From contig JAJQGJ010000002.1 in NCBI GenBank assembly GCA_021200565.1, forward strand, positions 1 to 64,000: a DNA stretch of 64,000 bases. The letters are read 5' to 3'. Of the stretch, positions 43,584 through 51,816 are shown one piece after another. The notes below the pieces were generated by a model. That model saw nothing but the letters and a program-made list of their open reading frames with translations. It was not told where the DNA came from and made no database searches. Each line of letters starts with the position of its first letter. The first letter of the stretch is position 1. The translations under genes and the position numbers were made by a program. This stretch comes from Oscillospiraceae bacterium (GTDB taxonomy: Bacteria > Bacillota > Clostridia > Oscillospirales > Ruminococcaceae).

Positions 43584-43593
43584 ATTGAGATAA

Positions 43594-43632
43594 AAAAGCC
43601 CCGCCAATGGGTTTGCGGTTGCAATGGCGGGG
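43594..43632 (-). terminator. Leader hairpin/terminator, copy B
   Basis: Perfect 8-bp stem CCCCGCCA (43599-43606)/TGGCGGGG (43625-43632); on the minus strand it is followed by GCTTTTTT, upstream of the small Cys gene. Equivalent to 14886-14915. Confidence 0.7.
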
Positions 43633-43681
43633 ATGATGGTGGATATTTAGTTGTTAAAGCCTTTGTTTGCCTGTCTCACTC

Positions 43682-43710
43682 TTGACTAAACCTCGAATTT
43701 ATGGTAAGCT
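43682..43710 (+). promoter_or_regulatory. Promoter of the AAA/PD-(D/E)XK gene
   Basis: TTGACT (43682-43687), 17 bases, TAAGCT (43705-43710). CGAATTT and AAATTCG (about 43694 and 43724) form an inverted repeat around the -10 region. Confidence 0.6.
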
Positions 43711-43753
43711 ATATATGAACCTAAAATTCGAAAGCACAAGGAGGTAGACTGAA

Positions 43754-45328
43754 ATGGGATTATATTTAAATCCAGGCAATGGATCTTTTCAACAGATTTG
43801 CAACGGAATCTATGTAGATAAAACCGACATGATTGATTATGTAAACAGCACTGTTGGCACACCAGCGAAGCTGACTTGTTTCAGTCGCCCAAGAAGATTT
43901 GGCAAGTCATTTGCCGCAAAAATGCTATGTGCATATTACGACAAGAGCTGTGATTCAAGAGAACTGTTCGAAGGCTTGAAGATTTCAAAAATGGATTCTT
44001 TCGAAAAATACTTGAATAAGTACAACGTAATATACCTTGACATCACGTGGTTTATCTCTACTATAGCAAGTATTGAAAATGCTGTGTCAGACTTACAGAA
44101 ATGTGTCATTCAAGAGTTAAAGGCTTCATTTCCTTGTGTAGCAAACAGCGGAGAGACCTCTTTGCCTCGTATGCTGGCGGATATTTCCCATAAGACAAAG
44201 CAAAAGTTTGTAATAATCATCGACGAGTGGGATGCACTTTTCCGTGAAGCAAAGGACGACGATAATCTCCAAAAAGAGTATGTTCAGCTTCTGAGAGGAT
44301 TGTTCAAAGGCGGCACAGCGACTGATGAGACAATCGCTGCTGCCTATATGACAGGCATTCTGCCAATCAAGAAGTACGGCACAGAGTCAGCTTTGACAGA
44401 TTTCCGTGAGTACACAATGACAAATCCCTCGAGGCTGGCTGAATATGTCGGCTTTACTGAAGACGAGGTAAAGGCACTTTGCGATAAGTACAATATGGAC
44501 TTTGAGAGTATGCAGACTTGGTATGACGGCTATTCATTCAATCAGATACAGCACGTCTATAGTCCGAATTCTGTCATGCTTGCTATATGGAATCAAGAAT
44601 TTAGCAACTATTGGACAGCTTCCGAGACATATGAGTCTCTCAAAAAATACATCGAGATGGACTTTGATGGTCTTAAAGGTGAAATCATCAGTATGCTAAG
44701 TGGAGAGGCTGTGAGAGTGAGAGTCAGCACATTCCAAAATGACATGACGTCTTTTAATAGCAAGGACGATGTTTTGACGTTGCTGATTCATCTCGGATAC
44801 CTTGCGTATGATAGCAAAACTCAAAAAGCAACTATACCGAATTTAGAGGTTGCCGGTGCTTTTGGAGACGCTGTTGGCGGAACCGATTGGGCATATGTAG
44901 CGGAGGCGATCAAGGATTCAGATAATCTGCTTGACGCAACAATTCAAGGAAACTCAGATAAGGTTGCCGATGCCTTAGAGAAAGCACATGAGGGAGCTTG
45001 CTCTGTTTTGGAATATAACAACGAAGCTTCTCTAAGTGCAGCGATTGTGTTGGCTTATTATACCGCTCGGCGACAGTATGAGATAGTTCATGAAATGCCA
45101 ACGGGAAAAGGCTTTGCCGACTTGGCATTCCTCCCTCGTAAGTATTCAGACTATCCAGCAATGGTAGTCGAGCTTAAGTACAATCAGGATGCCGACACTG
45201 CAATCAGGCAGATAAAGGAGAAACGCTACGACGGCAAGCTGAAAGAGTATTTCGGTAATCTCCTTATGGTTGGTATCAATTATGACAAGGAAACTAAGAA
45301 GCATACTTGCGTGATTGAGAAAAGCTAA
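43754..45328 (+). CDS. AAA-ATPase-like/PD-(D/E)XK (PDDEXK_9) protein
   Basis: 524 residues. AAA-ATPase_like N-terminal domain: YVDKTDMIDYVN, Walker A FSRPRRFGKSFAAKMLC near 45 and Walker B KFVIIIDEWDALF near 160. The C-terminal PDDEXK_9 nuclease-like domain includes GKGFADLAFLPRK with the Asp and MVVELKYNQDADTAIRQIKE with ExK. This family is hugely expanded in gut Bacteroidetes and Clostridia; function unknown, suspected defence or mobile-element cargo. Its slot, between the small Cys gene and the excisionase-like gene, is where copy A carries the Rpn nuclease. GGAGGTAG precedes the ATG. Confidence 0.9.
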   Translation: MGLYLNPGNGSFQQICNGIYVDKTDMIDYVNSTVGTPAKLTCFSRPRRFGKSFAAKMLCAYYDKSCDSRELFEGLKISKMDSFEKYLNKYNVIYLDITWFISTIASIENAVSDLQKCVIQELKASFPCVANSGETSLPRMLADISHKTKQKFVIIIDEWDALFREAKDDDNLQKEYVQLLRGLFKGGTATDETIAAAYMTGILPIKKYGTESALTDFREYTMTNPSRLAEYVGFTEDEVKALCDKYNMDFESMQTWYDGYSFNQIQHVYSPNSVMLAIWNQEFSNYWTASETYESLKKYIEMDFDGLKGEIISMLSGEAVRVRVSTFQNDMTSFNSKDDVLTLLIHLGYLAYDSKTQKATIPNLEVAGAFGDAVGGTDWAYVAEAIKDSDNLLDATIQGNSDKVADALEKAHEGACSVLEYNNEASLSAAIVLAYYTARRQYEIVHEMPTGKGFADLAFLPRKYSDYPAMVVELKYNQDADTAIRQIKEKRYDGKLKEYFGNLLMVGINYDKETKKHTCVIEKS

Positions 45329-45346
45329 AAAAGCTAAATGTAAATC

Positions 45347-45375
45347 AAAAGAGCCACCACACTGTGACTCTTTTT
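45347..45375 (+). terminator. Terminator of the AAA/PD-(D/E)XK gene
   Basis: AAAGAG-C-CAC (45348-45357)/GTG-A-CTCTTT (45364-45373) hairpin followed by TTTC, 19 bases past the stop. Confidence 0.7.
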
Positions 45376-45399
45376 CTGTATCCAAGCTCAACCTTGTCC

Positions 45400-45755
45400 A
45401 CTCAACAGAAACTGTGAGAACGTCGTTGTACTCGGTCAGCTCATTCTCAATATATTCAATGAAAAGCTTCTCTTTTCTCGCTTGTCAGAATACATAGCGT
45501 TTTAATCTTGAAGCTCTTGGGCTTGTGGCGGATGGGACGACCGCTGTACCAATTCTTAGGCGCACGGTATTCGTCGGGGTGAACTTTTCTGTCTATCAGG
45601 TAGAGGATTATATCATCTGTCCTTATTGTGAAACGGTGCGTCTGATTGCCGTTGTCTTTGCAGGGAACCTTTCCGCTTTCAAGAAGATAAAGAGCGGTTG
45701 ACTTGCTTATGTGAGCGATCCGATAGAACGGGCTTTTTATTTTTAGCATTCCTTC
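45400..45755 (-). pseudogene. Truncated copy of the excisionase-like gene
   Basis: FYRIAHISKSTALYLLESGK through DEYRAPKNWYSGRPIRHKPK is almost the same as the intact protein at 16477-17100. The first ~18 codons are lost, a one-base frameshift falls near 45475 (after CILTSEKREAF) and about 200 bases of the C-terminal coding part are deleted, the remainder matching again near 45400-45470. Confidence 0.8.
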
Positions 45756-45829
45756 AAAGCCTTGTTTTTTGTTGCGTAGTGTGGTATAGTTATTGTAGGA
45801 TATAAAACTATCATACTGAAGGTGATAAT

Positions 45830-45883
45830 ATGATGAGAGAAGACAACTACAATTATAAAACAATTCTGGAGGAGTTTAAATGA
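45830..45883 (+). CDS. Possible leader peptide coupled to mcrB
   Basis: 17 codons, MMREDNYNYKTILEEFK, preceded by GAAGGTGAT; its TGA overlaps the mcrB ATG (ATGA). The mcrB ribosome site GGAGGAG lies inside it. It may only couple translation; no attenuator hairpin is seen. Confidence 0.4.
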   Translation: MMREDNYNYKTILEEFK

Positions 45884-47922
45884 TAGATAAATCCAGTATA
45901 GAGCTTGCATTAGAAGAATACAAACAGGATTTTGTGCCTGTCTTGTGGGAAAGTGAGCGATACAAATGGGAGGCTATAAAAGTCTTCCAGGATAATTGGG
46001 ATGTTAATGCTACCGATTTTGCGGATATGCTTGAACGGTCTTTTTCTGGAACTTATAATTTGTTGCTATCTGCCAGTAATTTTCCTGCAAAGATGATTGT
46101 CAGTTTTGCAAGGTCTGCGCCGGATGATGTTCGTGCCATGTTTGTGGCATTATTTGATGAGAGCGTAGACGTGATAGAACGTATTGAAACATTCAAAGAA
46201 AAAGCCTCTGTTTTACATGAGAAATATGGGAATGGAGCCAGGCAACATTACCAGAATGAGAACTCAATCAGTATCTATCTGTGGCTTCGCTACCCCGACA
46301 AATACTATATTTTTAAGCTCAGAGAAATAAAGAATGTAGCCACAAAGCTTCTTAGTGATTATCGTTTTATACAGGGTCACTATGAAGAGAACCTCAGAAA
46401 CTTCTATAGCCTCTATGATGAAATCTGTGAATATGTCAGTGCAGACAAAGAACTTATCAATCTTTTCGAATCGCAGCTTACTGAGGATTGTTATCCCGAC
46501 CCTAAATATAAAACCTTAACTGTTGATGTGGGATTTTATATCAGCCGTTACTATCTTGAAGAGGAGCTTGCGGAGGCGTTGGATAATATGGATTTGAGCA
46601 ATGTTGAGTTATATACTAAAGCCGAAGCGGAAGAGGAGAATCCTGACCGCAGATATTGGTGGCTGGATGCAAATCCGAGGATTTGGAGCTTTTCTAAGAT
46701 TAATGTCGGAGAAAGACAATCTTATTCCCTTCGTAATGAGAACAATAACAAGAGACGTATTTATCAGAATTTCTTGGATGTAAAAGTCGGCGATATGGTT
46801 ATCGGCTATGAATCCCAACCTGTCAAGCAGATTGTTGCTATTTGCAGGATTACTGCGGAGCAGAACGGCGAAAAGATAGAGTTTGAGAAGGTAGAAAATC
46901 TGACTTCTCCTATTGATTATGCCACTTTGAAGGCTTGCCCGGAACTTGAAAAGATGGAGTTTCTTGTGAATCCTAATGGTAGCTTGTTCAAGCTTACCGA
47001 AGACGAATATGACTTCATTATGGACTTAATCCGTGCTGAAAATCCGATTGTCAAAGAAAAAGATGTCAAAAAATATAGTAAAGAAAAATTCCTGAATGAT
47101 GTCTTCATGGACGAGAAAAAATACGATACTCTTGTGGCTGTTCTCAGAAACAAGAAGAATATAATCTTACAGGGTGCACCGGGTGTCGGAAAGACGTATG
47201 CCGCAAGGAGATTGGCTTACTCAATCATGGGTGAAGAGGATGAGGAGCGGGTTCAGCTTGTCCAGTTCCACCAGAATTATTCCTACGAGGATTTCATCAT
47301 GGGATATAAGCCGACTGAGGATGGCGGGTTTGAACTGAGAAGCGGTGTTTTCTATCGCTTCTGCCAGAAGGCTTCCAATCTGCCTGACAAGGATTTCTTT
47401 TTCATCATCGACGAAATCAATCGTGGAAATATGAGCAAGATTTTCGGCGAGCTATTGATGCTAATTGAGAAGGACTATCGTGGCGAGAGGATGACTTTGC
47501 CTTATGAAGGAAAGTCGATTCAGGTTCCTAAAAATCTCTACATAATCGGCATGATGAACACGGCGGACAGAAGCCTTGCCATGATTGACTATGCCTTGCG
47601 CCGCAGATTCAGCTTTATTGAAATGGAACCGGCATTTGATTCGGAAGGATTCAGGAAGTATCAGGAAAGTCTGAACAACGAGACTTTTGATAGGCTTATT
47701 GACGAAGTCATAGAGCTGAATAAAAAGATTGCAGAAGATAAGTCACTCGGAAAAGGCTTCTGCATCGGTCACAGCTACTTCTGCAACTGGGATGAATGCA
47801 CGAAAGAAAAGATGCAGGAAGTCGTTGACTTCGATATTATTCCGACACTTGAGGAATATTGGTTTGATGAGCCTGACGAAGTGCAAAAGTGGAGTGATAT
47901 ACTGCATGGAGTAGTTCAATGA
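45880..47922 (+). CDS. mcrB: McrB-type restriction GTPase with EVE domain
   Basis: 680 residues. N-terminal helical region to about 250; EVE/YTH-like modified-base reader at about 258-385 (RYWWLDANPRIWSFSKINVG, GDMVIGYESQPVKQIVAI); AAA+ GTPase at about 420-640 with Walker A LQGAPGVGKTYAARRLAY near 430, FHQNYSYEDFIMG, FFIIDEINRGNMSKIFGELL and the McrB signature MNTADRSLAMIDYALRRRF near 558. Binds modified cytosine in DNA and powers McrC cleavage. The EVE domain suggests recognition of modified DNA of invading phage. Stop overlaps the mcrC start by 4 bases. Confidence 0.93.
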   Translation: MIDKSSIELALEEYKQDFVPVLWESERYKWEAIKVFQDNWDVNATDFADMLERSFSGTYNLLLSASNFPAKMIVSFARSAPDDVRAMFVALFDESVDVIERIETFKEKASVLHEKYGNGARQHYQNENSISIYLWLRYPDKYYIFKLREIKNVATKLLSDYRFIQGHYEENLRNFYSLYDEICEYVSADKELINLFESQLTEDCYPDPKYKTLTVDVGFYISRYYLEEELAEALDNMDLSNVELYTKAEAEEENPDRRYWWLDANPRIWSFSKINVGERQSYSLRNENNNKRRIYQNFLDVKVGDMVIGYESQPVKQIVAICRITAEQNGEKIEFEKVENLTSPIDYATLKACPELEKMEFLVNPNGSLFKLTEDEYDFIMDLIRAENPIVKEKDVKKYSKEKFLNDVFMDEKKYDTLVAVLRNKKNIILQGAPGVGKTYAARRLAYSIMGEEDEERVQLVQFHQNYSYEDFIMGYKPTEDGGFELRSGVFYRFCQKASNLPDKDFFFIIDEINRGNMSKIFGELLMLIEKDYRGERMTLPYEGKSIQVPKNLYIIGMMNTADRSLAMIDYALRRRFSFIEMEPAFDSEGFRKYQESLNNETFDRLIDEVIELNKKIAEDKSLGKGFCIGHSYFCNWDECTKEKMQEVVDFDIIPTLEEYWFDEPDEVQKWSDILHGVVQ

Positions 47923-48986
47923 AACAGAATGAACACGTTCTGGTAAAGAACATCTACTATATGCTGGCTTATGCTTTTCAGGCGTTGAAGCAGTCGAGCT
48001 TTGAGAGCGTTGAAACCGAGGAGTTCGACAACGTGCAGAACCTGTTTGCCGCTATTCTCAGCAAAGGCATAGGCGTTCAAGTGAAGCAGGGACTCTATCG
48101 GGAGTATCAGAACAAGTCGGAGAACCTCTCAACCATGCGTGGCAGGATTGATATGCCCGGAACGATAAGGCATAAAATTACCCGCAGGCAAAAGTTAGCC
48201 TGCGAGTATGACGAACTGTCGGAGAACAATCTTCTCAATCAGATTCTTAAAACGACCGTTATGCTTCTATTGAAAAGCGACGAAGTCGAGACAGAATACA
48301 AAGATATTCTCAAAAAAGAGATGCTCTACTTTTCAGGAATAGACCTGATTGAACCGTCTTCAATTCGGTGGGAACGAGTTCGGTTTCACAGAAATAATCA
48401 GAACTATCGGGTTCTCGTGAGCTTGTGCCAGTTTATCCTGCAGGGAATGCTTCTGACGACCGAGCATGGAGAAAACAAGCTCGCATCTTTCATAGACAGC
48501 CAACAGATGTATCATCTGTACGAGAAGTTTATTCTCGAGTATTACAGAAAAGAGATTCCCAAGCTTAACGCTTCTGCATCGCAGATTGATTGGGCACTCG
48601 ATGACGATGGGAAAACGATGCTTCCGAAAATGCAGAGCGATATTATGCTTTCACACGGGGACACTGTGCTGATTATAGACGCAAAGTATTATTCCCGCAC
48701 CATGCAGACACAGTTTGGAACCCGTACATTGCGCTCGCATAACATGTATCAGATTTTTACATATGTCAAAAACAAAGACTCAGAGTTCGGAGACAGACTG
48801 CATACTGTTTCGGGAATGCTTTTGTATGCCCATACCGACGAAGCCATCCAGCCGGAGCAGTCCTACCGGATGAGCGGCAACAGGATTGACGTCAGGACTC
48901 TCGACCTGAATTGCGAGTTTTCAGAGATAAAGAGCAGGCTGAACGGGATAGCGAAAGAGTTCTTTCCGGAGTTGAATATTAAATAA
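47919..48986 (+). CDS. mcrC: McrC nuclease subunit
   Basis: 355 residues. Typical McrC opening KNIYYMLAYAFQAL, a conserved middle RGRIDMPGTIRHKITRRQKL, and the PD-(D/E)XK nuclease core with MQSDIMLSHGDTVLIIDAKYY (Asp ... DAK) near residue 245-265. Forms the type IV restriction complex with the McrB gene immediately upstream, overlapping it by 4 bases. The frame is complete. The gene converges on the channel gene at 49016 with only about 30 bases between and no clear terminator. Confidence 0.92.
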   Translation: MKQNEHVLVKNIYYMLAYAFQALKQSSFESVETEEFDNVQNLFAAILSKGIGVQVKQGLYREYQNKSENLSTMRGRIDMPGTIRHKITRRQKLACEYDELSENNLLNQILKTTVMLLLKSDEVETEYKDILKKEMLYFSGIDLIEPSSIRWERVRFHRNNQNYRVLVSLCQFILQGMLLTTEHGENKLASFIDSQQMYHLYEKFILEYYRKEIPKLNASASQIDWALDDDGKTMLPKMQSDIMLSHGDTVLIIDAKYYSRTMQTQFGTRTLRSHNMYQIFTYVKNKDSEFGDRLHTVSGMLLYAHTDEAIQPEQSYRMSGNRIDVRTLDLNCEFSEIKSRLNGIAKEFFPELNIK

Positions 48987-49015
48987 AGGAGGGTGTTCGG
49001 GAGACCTAAATCAGA

Positions 49016-51043
49016 TTAATGCCTGCTATAAACAATCAGCTTGTCTTTTTCTGTAAGCTCGACAGTGATATTATTCTGATTTCCGGTGAACAGAGTTGTG
49101 TCGGAGCTGGAATTGACGTATCCTATCACTATCGCCTTGTTGGAATCCGGCGAAGCGTCATAGACTGCTCTTATGAGCTGTGCAGCTGTACAACGAGGAG
49201 GAAGCTTCCTGAGGAAGGTGCTGACCGGCTTGGTGTAAAGCTCCTTGCTCTCATATGTATCTGCACCAGCTTCGTCATATGTGAGAATATCGCAGTAGTA
49301 TTCGTACAGCGAAACCTTTTCACTTATCTGGGTAACCATCTTACTGATATATCTGTTGCTGATAACAACATTTTTCGCACTGAAATCATGAACTACATCG
49401 TAGTTCTTCGGATTGATAATCTCAACTATAACATCAATAGTGTTGATGTCGAAGTTGGGATTTTTTCTGAGTCTCTCCACGATTATATCCTGAACATAAA
49501 TAAGGTATGTGAGGGCGTTTGAATCGATGTCTTCAGCCGGCACACTGTCGTCCGAGAGGATCAGGATGCTCGTATCTCCTTCATGAGAATCGATATATTC
49601 ATCGATGGCAGAGGTTATTTTATCGTTCTCATAGACCTCAGCCTCTTTCACGGAGCTGACATAGGTATAGTCCCTGTAGTAGTCGTGCTTTTCGAGGCTC
49701 TTTTTGTCGTCAATTACAAGAATATCAACTATTTCCCTTCCGTCTTTACGGTTCCATTCCTCTCTGAAAGCATCAAAGCCGTTCATAATATCCTCGCTCT
49801 TTGAGTTATGTCCGACTATAATTATATTTGTTGGTGCCATCCAGTAATCAAGATTCAGCTCCACTTCAACAGGTTCAGCATCAAAGGATTCAGTTCGGTC
49901 AATATCTTCATCGTAATCGGCAATATAGAACGATTCAGTACCAGTTTTTGTTTTCATTGTCGTGAGCGGAATAGCATGGTAATTCGTGGACAGATAATGC
50001 GACGTTTCGCCTATCTCGTCCCACTTTTCATCATGAGGTCTTGAATAACACTCAGCTCCTCTGTTGGAAAACAGCTCACTGTAAACTGTGTTCAGCTCAG
50101 GCATGATAGAAAACTGGGACAGAATCTGACCAAGAATTTTGTTGACAGGCACAGGTATGATATTGCACTTGCCGAGCTTCTCCTTGTGGTAGATGATTTT
50201 ATCGACAAGCTGCTGAGTCCATTGGTCTTCAATTTCTACGATAATAGTCTGATCATCCCTCGACCTTTCGGAGGAAGTCAGCTCCGCAACCTGAACCAAT
50301 GTCTTGATCGTATTTGAGTTGCCGTGTTCAAGCTGTTCACGCCTCTCGGAATAATCATACTTGCAGACAGAGCTCTGGACACTGCTGCTGAGAATAATGA
50401 TGCTTTTTGCGTCAAGAATCGATATGTCATGCAAGGCTTTTGAGGAGAATGTGTCGCCTTCTCTTACTATTATCGTCAGCTTATTCCTGATTTTCTCCCG
50501 GCTGATGGTATCTGCAATACGATCGGATATATCCCGTTCCACACGTTCAACATTATCATTAACAAGAATAACAATAGTCTCTCTCGTTCCTTCATAAAGC
50601 AAATCGTTGATTATCTCGGAAGCACGTGAATTCCAGTTGAGTATGACAGTGTGCCCGGATATTCTCAATGGTCTGTTGCCTGATTTCGAATTCTCGATAA
50701 AGCTGGATATGGTATTGGTGACATAACCGATTACTGCGCCGGTGAATGTGATCATTCCGACTATTACAATAATTATGCAGGCGATTATAAGACCAACACT
50801 TGCTTCGCCTATGTCGGTTATAACATAGGACACGCAACCGGCGTCGAGAACCATACTTATAGTATAAAACACCGACTGCCAGAAGCCCGACTCCTGCAAA
50901 GAATCCGGTGCCAGACAGGATATTACCACTGCAGAGATTGCAAACCAAAGAACATTAAGCAGCAAAATGCCGAGCAGAATAGCATGCGACGGCTTTTTAG
51001 CCACATATATACTGATGCTTTCCCTGATCTTTTTCAATTTCAT
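49016..51043 (-). CDS. CASTOR/POLLUX-type RCK ion channel
   Basis: 675 residues from ATG 51043 (GGAGGGTG seven bases upstream; an earlier in-frame ATG at 51070 has none). Two to three membrane segments in the first 120 residues with a pore-like re-entrant stretch FWQSVFYTISMVLDAGC between them. Then two RCK/TrkA-N-like domains: HTVILNWNSRASEIINDLL near 130 and NIIIVGHNSKSEDIMNGFDA near 415. The plan matches plant CASTOR/POLLUX and bacterial homologues (calcium or potassium channels). Last gene of the large minus-strand operon, behind a GC-rich hairpin. Confidence 0.82.
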   Translation of the reverse strand: MKLKKIRESISIYVAKKPSHAILLGILLLNVLWFAISAVVISCLAPDSLQESGFWQSVFYTISMVLDAGCVSYVITDIGEASVGLIIACIIIVIVGMITFTGAVIGYVTNTISSFIENSKSGNRPLRISGHTVILNWNSRASEIINDLLYEGTRETIVILVNDNVERVERDISDRIADTISREKIRNKLTIIVREGDTFSSKALHDISILDAKSIIILSSSVQSSVCKYDYSERREQLEHGNSNTIKTLVQVAELTSSERSRDDQTIIVEIEDQWTQQLVDKIIYHKEKLGKCNIIPVPVNKILGQILSQFSIMPELNTVYSELFSNRGAECYSRPHDEKWDEIGETSHYLSTNYHAIPLTTMKTKTGTESFYIADYDEDIDRTESFDAEPVEVELNLDYWMAPTNIIIVGHNSKSEDIMNGFDAFREEWNRKDGREIVDILVIDDKKSLEKHDYYRDYTYVSSVKEAEVYENDKITSAIDEYIDSHEGDTSILILSDDSVPAEDIDSNALTYLIYVQDIIVERLRKNPNFDINTIDVIVEIINPKNYDVVHDFSAKNVVISNRYISKMVTQISEKVSLYEYYCDILTYDEAGADTYESKELYTKPVSTFLRKLPPRCTAAQLIRAVYDASPDSNKAIVIGYVNSSSDTTLFTGNQNNITVELTEKDKLIVYSRH

Positions 51044-51070
51044 ACAACACCCTCCAAAATCCACACACAA

Positions 51071-51101
51071 GCGGCGGCATCATTCTGACAGAAACCGCCG
51101 C
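51071..51101. promoter_or_regulatory. Hairpin between small helical gene and channel gene
   Basis: Perfect GCGGCGG (51071-51077)/CCGCCGC (51095-51101) stem. On the plus strand it is followed by AGTTTTT, giving a terminator for anything coming from mcrBC. On the minus strand it lacks a T-run and may reduce or stabilise the downstream channel message. Confidence 0.55.
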
Positions 51102-51166
51102 AGTTTTTATCTGATTATCCCAACTGCTGCCCGCAAAACGCCTCAGAGCAATTATTTCAGCGCTTT

Positions 51167-51454
51167 TCAATCATCCTCGGCCCAGATTGCATCTTCTTTC
51201 CTATGATGATCAATTTCCGCCTGCAGCTCTTCGGCTAATTTACCGGCTCGCTCAGCTATTTCCGCATACTTCACGGTACATGCAGTGATTTTCTTGTTGA
51301 TTTCTTCGACAGCCTGGTCACCGGAAACCAGAGCACCAGCACAAACGCCTGCAAGCGTCTGGAGCTCCGACTGTACAGAGTACACGTTGCTTGCGAACGC
51401 ATACAAAGCCTGCATCATAGCCTGGTAATTCTGTTCATTATATACATCTGCCAT
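51167..51454 (-). CDS. Small helical-hairpin protein (ESAT-6-sized), first of pair
   Basis: 95 residues, almost all helix: two long amphipathic segments (NYQAMMQALYAFASNVYSVQ and VEEINKKITACTVKYAEIAE) separated near residue 45 by SGD. No WXG motif is present, so membership of the WXG100 family is not established. Size, helical hairpin and neighbourhood with an FtsK-type translocase make it a candidate substrate or structural partner analogous to type VII secretion. GGGGAGTG before ATG. 13 bases downstream of the 101-residue gene. Confidence 0.65.
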   Translation of the reverse strand: MADVYNEQNYQAMMQALYAFASNVYSVQSELQTLAGVCAGALVSGDQAVEEINKKITACTVKYAEIAERAGKLAEELQAEIDHHRKEDAIWAEDD

Positions 51455-51467
51455 ACAATCACTCCCC

Positions 51468-51773
51468 TTAACGGCTTCTGCCTTTAGAGTTGCTGAAGGC
51501 GTTCTGACGACCTTTGCGGACTATAGCAGCTCTCTGCAGCTTCAGAACGAGCTTCTTGACAGGATAAGACGCTTCGGCTTCTTCTTCTCCCATATCCTCA
51601 AGAATCTTCAATATCTCAGCCGAGTATCTCCCGAGCCCTGATTTGTTTTCTTCGTAAACATCAAGCAGCGTTTGCGTTTCCTGATGAAGACGTCCAGAAA
51701 GCAGCGTGAGGTTATCCGCCATGTTCTCCAACGCTTTGATTCCTTCATCAGATACTGTTACCGGACCTGGCAT
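51468..51773 (-). CDS. Small helical-hairpin protein (ESAT-6-sized), second of pair
   Basis: 101 residues with helices at about 8-40 (EGIKALENMADNLTLLSGRL) and 45-85, ending in a basic, Ser-rich tail (RKGRQNAFSNSKGRSR). Like its neighbour it lacks a WXG signature but has the length and helical hairpin of such proteins. The turn holds NKSGLGRYS. AAAGGAG nine bases before the ATG. Follows the FtsK-type gene by 43 bases and lies 13 bases from the 95-residue gene, so a heterodimeric pair is plausible. Function not known. Confidence 0.65.
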   Translation of the reverse strand: MPGPVTVSDEGIKALENMADNLTLLSGRLHQETQTLLDVYEENKSGLGRYSAEILKILEDMGEEEAEASYPVKKLVLKLQRAAIVRKGRQNAFSNSKGRSR

Positions 51774-51816
51774 CTTGAATTGCTCCTTTCAAAATAATTA
51801 TAGATTTCCAATGTTT

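Larger units (their letters stand above)
43021..45755. mobile_element. Second, decayed conjugative-element remnant (copy B)
   Basis: Collinear with 12.8-17.1 kb on the same strand: scraps of virD4 and of the RepA-like gene, the small Cys gene with its leader hairpin, a cargo gene, and a truncated excisionase-like gene. Internal deletions join pieces that are far apart in copy A. The cargo differs (AAA/PD-(D/E)XK protein instead of Rpn nuclease). No tRNA fragment follows it. Confidence 0.75.

Noticed and set aside
18120-49005. Identical 15-mer ggagggtgttcggga at 18115-18129 and 48990-49004
   Set aside because: A 15-base match between two places in 64 kb is expected by chance; surrounding sequences do not align.
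51167-51773. True WXG100 proteins
   Set aside because: Size and helical hairpins fit, but neither sequence has a WXG motif, so only an analogy is claimed.
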